From NCBI GenBank assembly GCA_030141605.1, contig JAQGDQ010000468.1:1-62000 (forward strand): a stretch of DNA of 62,000 nt, in the 5' to 3' direction. Each line of letters begins with the position of its first letter. Position 1 is the first letter of the stretch. Shown here piece by piece: positions 56,438 through 62,000 of the stretch. The stretch comes from Tubiluchus corallicola (taxonomy: Eukaryota > Priapulida > Priapulimorpha > Priapulimorphida > Tubiluchidae). Below the pieces are notes generated by a model that saw nothing but the letters and a program-made list of their open reading frames with translations, had not been told where the DNA came from and did not search any database. The position numbers and the translations under genes are program-made.

Positions 56438-56662
56438 CCGTACACTATGCGCTTTAAAACTACACAACAATTACACTACACCACACAACAACCTCACACA
56501 GCAAATAACTTGCTGCAAATAAACCTGCTAAGCACTTATGCCGCAGGTCAAAAATAGCCTGAAATGTGCGTTAACTCACTATCATTCTTACTTCACGAAA
56601 ATAACATGAATTTTAACACTGGACAAACAACAAACACAAAAAACATAAAAAATACACATTTC

Positions 56663-56676
56663 CGTGTCCGTACACG
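56663..56676. promoter_or_regulatory. Candidate LacI-type operator between uxaE and the regulator gene
   Basis: CGTGTCCGTACACG is a 14-bp near-palindrome (12 of 14 positions symmetric) in the 312-bp gap between divergent starts. It ends 18 bp before a TAAATTTG -7 element (56695-56702), hence over the -33 zone of the regulator gene's promoter. That place would suit self-control by the LacI-family protein. Confidence 0.45.
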
Positions 56677-56694
56677 AAAAACAAAAATCTTTTA

Positions 56695-56702
56695 TAAATT
56701 TG
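56695..56702 (+). promoter_or_regulatory. Probable -7 element of the LacI-family gene
   Basis: TAAATTTG matches TAnnTTTG and lies 47 bp before the start codon at 56750. No clear TTTG is present at -33; that zone is occupied by the candidate operator. Confidence 0.45.
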
Positions 56703-56749
56703 CTGTGAAAATTTAAACTTCGGACACACATAGCTTCTCCATAAAGACT

Positions 56750-57811
56750 ATGAGAGTAGAAAATAACAACATACGTATTAAAGATATTGCAAAAAAAGCC
56801 GGGACATCCACTGGAACTGTTGACAGGGTCATACACAACCGGGGGGAAGTTTCTGGAGCAACACAGGAAAAAATCCTCCGAATTATTAAAGAACTTGATT
56901 ACAAGCCAAACATACTTGCCCGAAGTCTCGCCTCAAAAAAAAGCATTGTAATAGCCACACTCCTGCCTCTATCTATATCGAAAGAATCCTACTGGGGGAG
57001 GCCAATAATAGGAATAAACAAATCTGTTTCAGAACTGAATCAGTACGGCATAACCCTTAAAAAATATTTCTTCGACCCTGACAACCCTTCAACATTTACT
57101 GAAAAAACCACTCTTATACTGAAACAGCACCCTGACGGAGTAGTAATAGCCCCGTCTGTATCCAGAGAAGCCTCTATCTTTGTCGACCTGCTTGATAAGA
57201 AAAATATCCCCTATGTATTTATAGATTCTGACATTGAAAATGCAAACCCTGTAAGCAGAATTGGGCAAGACTCGTTTCAGAGTGGTTACCTTTCAGCCAA
57301 ACTGCTGGACTACACCCTTCCTGACAACGCACTGGTCTTAATAATACACATCGCTAAAGAACTTGACAACCAGGATCATCTCCTTCAGAGAGAAAAAGGA
57401 TTCTGCAACTACTTTACAAGCCTGAAAAATCGGAGGTTAACACTCAAAAAAATTGAAGTAGCAGGAGAAAAAAGTGAGATAGCAAATAGTATAATTCAAA
57501 ATGGAACTCATATGTCATCAATAGGAGGCATCTTTGTCACCAACTCCAAAGTGCACCATGTAGCCAGGCTTTTTCCAAAATTTCCAAAACTGCCGCGAAT
57601 AGTAGGATATGACCTTACACCTGACAATATAAAATTACTGAAAGCCGGTAAAATTGACTTTCTCTTATGTCAAAAACCCGAAAAACAGGGGTACAATGCA
57701 ATAAACGCCCTGTTTGAACATATTGTGAAAAAACAACCCGTAAAACTACAGAACTACACGCCAATAGATATTATTACCAAAGAAAACCTGAAATATTACA
57801 CATCATTTTAA
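56750..57811 (+). CDS. LacI-family transcriptional regulator of the hexuronate locus
   Basis: 353 residues. The N-terminal helix-turn-helix with hinge is seen in IRIKDIAKKAGTSTGTVDRVIHNRGEVS followed by YKPNILARSLASKKS (residues about 8-62). The rest is a periplasmic-binding-protein-like sensor domain (VIATLLPLSISKESYWGRPIIGI, GVVIAPSV, PYVFIDSDIENANPVSRIGQDSFQSGYL). The GTVDRVIH form is common among Bacteroidota regulators of this type. It probably senses a uronate or its product and controls the flanking genes; this is inferred from position. Confidence 0.9.
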   Translation: MRVENNNIRIKDIAKKAGTSTGTVDRVIHNRGEVSGATQEKILRIIKELDYKPNILARSLASKKSIVIATLLPLSISKESYWGRPIIGINKSVSELNQYGITLKKYFFDPDNPSTFTEKTTLILKQHPDGVVIAPSVSREASIFVDLLDKKNIPYVFIDSDIENANPVSRIGQDSFQSGYLSAKLLDYTLPDNALVLIIHIAKELDNQDHLLQREKGFCNYFTSLKNRRLTLKKIEVAGEKSEIANSIIQNGTHMSSIGGIFVTNSKVHHVARLFPKFPKLPRIVGYDLTPDNIKLLKAGKIDFLLCQKPEKQGYNAINALFEHIVKKQPVKLQNYTPIDIITKENLKYYTSF

Positions 57812-57898
57812 TCATAACAAACCTTATAACAATCAACAAACTTTATAACATTTGCTGATCACTATAGATAATAAGAAAACACTTTAACAAAAAACAAC

Positions 57899-58042
57899 GA
57901 GGCTTTTTATAAAACAAATGAGAACTCGGCTCAGATTAAAAAAACATGATGAAAAATCATAACTTATCGGTATAGAATGAAGACTTTGAAGATATTTTTG
58001 ACAAAAAAACAGTAAACAGACAGATGAGTTATACAAAAGCTC
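57899..58042 (+). repeat. Dispersed intergenic repeat
   Basis: 144 bp. Left end GAGGCTTTTTATAAAACAAA, then CTCGGCTCAGATTAAAAAAA, CTTATCGGTATAGAATGAAG and right end ACAGATGAGTTATACAAAAG. It ends about 32 bp before the next start codon. Confidence 0.78.
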
Positions 58043-58074
58043 AACTCTAACACTCTAAAATTTGATATCACATT

Positions 58075-58926
58075 ATGAATAAAATACCATTTGAAGACCT
58101 AAAAGGGAAAGTATGTGTTATAACCGGAGGCGCCGGGGTTATAGGAACATCAATTGTAAAAGCACTGGCCTCGGTAAATGCGAAAATAGCAATCATTGAC
58201 ATTAACGGAGAGATAGCAGAAAAAAGCGCAAATAAGCTCACATCTGCATATAGCACTGACGTGATTGGACTGAAAGCAGATGTACTTGACAAAAAATCCC
58301 TTGAAGCGGCTAAAAAGAAAATTAATGACAAGTTGGGAGCCATTGACATTCTTATTAATGGCGCAGGAGGAAACTCGCCCCAAGCAACAACAAAAGTGGA
58401 GCAAATACTTAAAAAAGACATTGATAACCTTGAAGACACATTTTATGGGCTGCAAGTGGAGGCATTCGATAAAGTATTTGCCTTAAACTTTAAAGGGACA
58501 CTTCTTCCCACAATGGTTTTCACTCAGGATATGCTGAAAAAAAAATCGGGCGCTGTGCTCAACATATCATCGATGAACTCATACAACCCTTTAACAAAAA
58601 TACCTGCATACTCTGCCGCAAAAGCATCTGTTAATAACTTTACTCAATGGCTTGCTGTGCATCTGGCTAAAGTTGGTATCAGAGTGAATGCTATAGCTCC
58701 AGGTTTCTTCATAACAGAACAAAATCGCTTCCTGGTAATGGATGAGAAAACCGGCAATTACTCGGCACGAGGACAAAAAATAGTGAACAACACTCCAATG
58801 GGTAAATTTGGCAAGCCAGACGACCTGCAAGGAACGTCCCTCTACCTGCTTTCCGACATATCTTCATTTGTGACCGGAGTCGTTATTCCTGTTGATGGAG
58901 GCTACAGCGCTTTTGGAGGGGTGTAA
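58075..58926 (+). CDS. uxuB: SDR-family fructuronate reductase (D-mannonate oxidoreductase type)
   Basis: 283 residues. Rossmann loop TGGAGVIG (residues 17-24), NGAGGNSP (about 100-107, with the long insertion VEQILKKDIDNLEDTFYGL typical of SDR-type mannonate oxidoreductases) and the catalytic Ser-Tyr-Lys in ISSMNSYNPLTKIPAYSAAKAS. The C-terminal FITEQNRFLVMDEKTGNYSARGQ is also usual for that branch. It likely reduces D-fructuronate to D-mannonate with NAD(P)H, linking the isomerase and epimerase of the locus to the 2-keto-3-deoxygluconate route. No mannonate dehydratase (uxuA) is in the window. Confidence 0.87.
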   Translation: MNKIPFEDLKGKVCVITGGAGVIGTSIVKALASVNAKIAIIDINGEIAEKSANKLTSAYSTDVIGLKADVLDKKSLEAAKKKINDKLGAIDILINGAGGNSPQATTKVEQILKKDIDNLEDTFYGLQVEAFDKVFALNFKGTLLPTMVFTQDMLKKKSGAVLNISSMNSYNPLTKIPAYSAAKASVNNFTQWLAVHLAKVGIRVNAIAPGFFITEQNRFLVMDEKTGNYSARGQKIVNNTPMGKFGKPDDLQGTSLYLLSDISSFVTGVVIPVDGGYSAFGGV

Positions 58927-59053
58927 CTCTTTGTAAAAAAACCTCATTACTATAACATAAATAGCAGTGATGAAACATCAATATAAAAAAAACGGAATAG
59001 CTCAAAGGATATAGAATATTTAAAAAAACACACTTGAAAATTCAAAAATTATT

Positions 59054-60349
59054 ATGTGGAAAAATGTAATTGTTGCACAATCAGGAGGCCCCTCTCCGGT
59101 AATTAACAATTCGCTGCGCGGAATTGTGGAAACATGCAAAATGTTTCCCGAATACTTTGGCACTATATATGGAGGATGGCACGGAATAGAAGGAGTACTA
59201 AAAGAGGAGCTATTAAACCTTTCTAAGCAGGATGTTGATGAAATAGCACTACTCAGAACAACCCCTGCGGCGGGGAGCATAGGAACATGTCGGTATAAAC
59301 TAAAGGACACTCAAAAAGAAGACTTCAGTCGTATTATAGAGGTCTTTAAAGCTCATAAAATTGGATACTTTTTCTACATAGGTGGCAACGACTCACAGCA
59401 TACGGCATTTAAAGTAAGTGAACTGGCAAACCAGCATGGACTTGAAATTATAGCTGTTGGCGTGCCCAAAACTATCGACAATGATGTTGGAGACAGTGAA
59501 TTTAAGCTGATTGACCACACGCCTGGCTACGGCTCCGTTGCAAAATATTGGTCTCACATAGTACAGAATATCAACGAAGAAAATGCAGGCTCATCCCCCG
59601 CAGATCCAGTAATTGTGCTCCAGGCTATGGGGCGCAGAATAGGCTACATACCGGCAGCAGCACGCTTAGCCGACCCAAACCGAGAAATGCCTCTGCAAAT
59701 ATATATGACAGAATCAAAAATGTCTGTAGAGGAGATGGCAGACAACGTAAATGAACAGGTCAAAAAAGATGGACGATGTATCGTAGTGGTAAGCGAGGGG
59801 TTTGATGTAGGAAGCACGGGCGAAGTAAAAGACTCATTTGGACACACCTCTTTTGGATCAAGCAAAACAACTGCTCAGCAATCCATTGTTAACTACCTCA
59901 ACAACATCGGAATAAAAGCCAAAGGCGCTGCCCGCGGACAAGTCCCCGGAACAGACCAGCGACACAATATGATCTATGCATCAACAGTCGATCTGGACGA
60001 AGCGTATAAAGTCGGACAAAAAGCTGTCGATATAGCAATGAACGATGGTAACGGATGGATGGCTACAATCCTCCGTAAACCCGGATTTATATACAACATC
60101 TATTACGACAAAGTACCACTGGAAAAAGTGGCTCTCTCTGAGCGCTTCTTTAAAAAAGAGTGGATTGCTAAAAGCAGAATAGATGTAACTGACTCCTTTA
60201 TTAACTATATTCGCCCACTAATAGGAGAAGACTGGGTTAGCATTCCAGTAATTAATGGTATTCAACGCTTTACTAGATTCAAACCTCTGTTTGCAGAACA
60301 GAAACTTGATAAATACACTCCACAGGCATATCGCAATTTAAATCTTTAA
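59054..60349 (+). CDS. Phosphofructokinase-family enzyme, PPi-dependent type
   Basis: 431 residues. Family blocks are VAQSGGPSPVINNSLRG, IYGGWHGIEGVL, FYIGGNDSQHTAFK (residues 110-114) and VPKTIDND (137-144), then VLQAMGRRIGYIPAAARLAD. The Asp in GGNDS and the Lys in PKTIDND are the residues that mark pyrophosphate-dependent enzymes, in place of Gly and Gly in ATP-dependent ones. It phosphorylates fructose 6-phosphate or possibly another sugar phosphate. Its place inside a hexuronate operon, with a HAD phosphatase next to it, makes a special substrate possible. Confidence 0.88.
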   Translation: MWKNVIVAQSGGPSPVINNSLRGIVETCKMFPEYFGTIYGGWHGIEGVLKEELLNLSKQDVDEIALLRTTPAAGSIGTCRYKLKDTQKEDFSRIIEVFKAHKIGYFFYIGGNDSQHTAFKVSELANQHGLEIIAVGVPKTIDNDVGDSEFKLIDHTPGYGSVAKYWSHIVQNINEENAGSSPADPVIVLQAMGRRIGYIPAAARLADPNREMPLQIYMTESKMSVEEMADNVNEQVKKDGRCIVVVSEGFDVGSTGEVKDSFGHTSFGSSKTTAQQSIVNYLNNIGIKAKGAARGQVPGTDQRHNMIYASTVDLDEAYKVGQKAVDIAMNDGNGWMATILRKPGFIYNIYYDKVPLEKVALSERFFKKEWIAKSRIDVTDSFINYIRPLIGEDWVSIPVINGIQRFTRFKPLFAEQKLDKYTPQAYRNLNL

Positions 60350-60408
60350 TAGCAAGGTCTGAAAAGCCCAATTGAACAATTATAAAAACAATATAACTCT
60401 ATACAAAT

Positions 60409-61290
60409 ATGAACCTACAACAACAAATAAAAGACCTGGCTCCAACCAAAGAATTCTTTATCGGTATCGACTCCGATGGATGTGTATTTGACTCAATGGA
60501 GCCCAAACAAAAGGAGTTCTTTTGCCCAAATGTACTACGCTACTTTGAGCTACTCCCTGTATCAAAAATAGCTCGTGAAACTTGGGAGTTTGTTAACCTC
60601 TACTCCAAAACAAGAGGATTAAACCGATTTCAGGCACTGGACTACTTTTTCGACTTGCTAAAAAAACGTCCACAGGTTTTAAACAAAAACATAAAAATAT
60701 ATGACACTGCTCCATTGAAAAAATGGTTAGCAAACGAAACAAAACTGGGAAATCCGGCGCTGGAAGAATACGCTGTGAAAATCAAAACTCCGGAAATAGA
60801 CAGACTCCTCAGATGGTCATTACAGGTAAATATAGAAATAGGTAAATGGGTGAAAAACCTAAAACCTTTTACCTACGTGGAGAAATGCCTAAAAAAAACT
60901 GAAGATAAAACTGATGCGCTGGTTATCTCGCAAACTCCAGGAGAAGCGCTTGATCGTGAATGGAAAGAGAATAACATTGACAAATATGTTCGTGTCATCT
61001 GCGGACAGGAGTATGGAACAAAAACGGAGCACCTGAAATATGCTGCAAAAGGGAAATACCCTTCCGATAAAATACTAATGATCGGAGATGCTCCCGGCGA
61101 TATGAGTGCGGCCAAAGCAAATAACGCCCTGTTTTACCCTATCAACCCCGGACATGAAGAAGAATCGTGGGAACGGTTGTACTGCGAATCACTCGATAAA
61201 TTCTTCACAGGCAAATATGCAGGAGAATATGAACAATCACTCATAGACCTGTTTGAGAAGCATCTTCCTGAAACACCAACATGGAAGTAA
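60409..61290 (+). CDS. HAD-family hydrolase (probable phosphatase)
   Basis: 293 residues. Motif I is in FIGIDSDGCVFDSM (Asp 21 nucleophile, Asp 23 acid/base), motif II Ser/Thr in LVISQTPGEAL, motif III Lys in TKTEHLKYAA and motif IV in ILMIGDAPGDMSAA. A helical cap is inserted between motif I and motif II (about residues 40-160), which selects the substrate. It likely removes phosphate from a sugar phosphate. It lies 60 bases after the phosphofructokinase gene and before a LarA-like gene, all on one strand. Confidence 0.87.
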   Translation: MNLQQQIKDLAPTKEFFIGIDSDGCVFDSMEPKQKEFFCPNVLRYFELLPVSKIARETWEFVNLYSKTRGLNRFQALDYFFDLLKKRPQVLNKNIKIYDTAPLKKWLANETKLGNPALEEYAVKIKTPEIDRLLRWSLQVNIEIGKWVKNLKPFTYVEKCLKKTEDKTDALVISQTPGEALDREWKENNIDKYVRVICGQEYGTKTEHLKYAAKGKYPSDKILMIGDAPGDMSAAKANNALFYPINPGHEEESWERLYCESLDKFFTGKYAGEYEQSLIDLFEKHLPETPTWK

Positions 61291-61304
61291 GCTGTAAACA
61301 CTGT

Positions 61305-61445
61305 AAAATCCTTGCTAAGCAAACGGTTTTAATGCAGACTGAAGAAAACTCAATAAAAAAAGCTGCAACTTACTAACGTAAATGATGACTCCGAAAAGAG
61401 TTTTGACAAAAACGTTAACAAAAAGATGAACTTTGTAAAGGTCTC
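61305..61445 (+). repeat. Dispersed intergenic repeat
   Basis: 141 bp. Left end AAAATCCTTGCTAAGCAAAC, then ATGCAGACTGAAGAAAACTC, CTTACTAACGTAAATGATGA, GTTAACAAAAAGATGAACTT and right end TTGTAAAGGTCTC. It ends 32 bp before the LarA-like start codon, within a presumed operon. Confidence 0.86.
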
Positions 61446-61477
61446 TATTCTTAATCACCTTATAGACACACAGTAAA

Positions 61478-62000
61478 ATGGTACTATTTGAAAAAGGGGA
61501 TGCAAATTACAGCCTCTCCAATAAAAAAATTAAAAAAGCTCTTTTTACAGCGCTGGACAAGTTGGGGAACCGCAAAAAAGTGCTAATTATTCCTCCCGAC
61601 TATACACGCCTATCTTCCGGGGCGGGAGCTCTTACTGAATTTGCATGGGAGTACTATGGTAATAACCTTACAGACATACTACCTGCGTTAGGGACTCACA
61701 ACCCAATGACAAATAAGCAGATATCTCACATGTTTGGCAACACTCCAAAAGCGCTGTTTCGTGAACACGACTGGAGAAACGATGTAATAACTGTGGGAGA
61801 GGTCCCCTCTGACTTTGTAAAAGAGGTCTCTAAAGGCGCAGTAGACTTTGCATGGCCGGCACAGATGAACAAGCTGATTACAGATGGAAACTATGACCTG
61901 ATACTCTCTATAGGACAGGTTGTACCACACGAAGTTGTAGGAATGGCAAACTATGACAAAAACATATTTGTAGGTACCGGAGGAGAACAGGGAATCAACA
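61478..62000 (+). CDS. LarA-like nickel-pincer racemase/epimerase, N-terminal part
   Basis: 174 codons are visible; the gene runs off the window edge. IIPPDYTRLSSGAGALTEFA matches the DxTR segment near the cofactor-binding site of LarA (DUF2088). LPALGTHNPMT has the conserved THxP-like site His, and GQVVPHEVVGMAN has the next catalytic His. LarA-superfamily enzymes invert C2 of 2-hydroxy acids with a nickel-pincer nucleotide; beside lactate racemases, some act on aldonates such as gluconate/mannonate. In this locus, next to a mannonate-forming SDR, an aldonate 2-epimerase is a fair guess. Cofactor-building larB/C/E genes are not in the window. Confidence 0.82.
   Translation, partial: MVLFEKGDANYSLSNKKIKKALFTALDKLGNRKKVLIIPPDYTRLSSGAGALTEFAWEYYGNNLTDILPALGTHNPMTNKQISHMFGNTPKALFREHDWRNDVITVGEVPSDFVKEVSKGAVDFAWPAQMNKLITDGNYDLILSIGQVVPHEVVGMANYDKNIFVGTGGEQGIN

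Overview
The window reads as part of a chromosome from an AT-rich, polysaccharide-degrading Bacteroidota bacterium, probably Bacteroidales/Marinilabiliales. The support is a SusC/SusD pair, many lipoprotein-type surface enzymes, type III glutamine synthetase, a fused SecDF, UxaE-type tagaturonate epimerase, DUF1080, DUF4105 and TIGR02757 proteins, and Bacteroidota-type promoters (TTTG / TAnnTTTG). No rRNA, CRISPR array or intact prophage is visible. Two tRNA genes are present.

Layout. 1-4024 is an accessory patch: a cut hypothetical gene, a secreted protein with an OmlA-like tail, a tail-fibre-like repeat protein with a broken signal-peptide start, a small HExxH membrane protein and an IS256-family element whose two flanks do not match. 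4037-9862 holds a hotdog thioesterase and a SusC/SusD pair without a neighbouring CAZyme. 10244-11600 is an IS4-family element with a 6-bp target duplication. 11768-17037 carries DUF1080, an SSS symporter and a Tat-exported Gfo/Idh/MocA oxidoreductase, interrupted by rubrerythrin on the other strand; this looks like a 3-keto-glycoside utilisation set. 17109-36000 is housekeeping: pteridine-reductase-like SDR, MltG, MurB, FtsE-like ATPase, a large TPR protein with an outer-membrane barrel, GyrB, a nicotinamidase-like hydrolase, methionine aminopeptidase, sulfotransferase, M20 dipeptidase and GlnN. 36446-40842 has a GH18 chitinase and an S1 sulfatase. 41283-53543 has tRNA-Leu, tRNA-Gly, MutS, DUF4105, DUF1761, TIGR02757, a LolD-like ATPase, a Na/Ca exchanger, a TatA-like protein, SecDF and a DUF5018-like secreted protein. 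53665-62000 is a hexuronate locus: UxaC, UxaE, a LacI regulator, a fructuronate-reductase-type SDR, a PPi-type phosphofructokinase, a HAD phosphatase and a LarA-like epimerase cut by the window edge.

The most unusual feature is not a gene. About 20 copies of a related 50-150 bp sequence lie in nearly every sizeable intergenic gap. They share ends that are inverted copies of each other (left GAAACCTTTGCAAAGC, right TTTTGCAAAAGTCTC), an AT palindrome near the left end and conserved inner blocks (GTAAATGAGGATTTTGA, AATAAAAAGATGA). Every copy found lies in the same orientation on the + strand, whatever the direction of the neighbouring genes. I do not recognise this family. It looks like a MITE/REPIN-like or chromosome-polarity element and is the main candidate for something undescribed.
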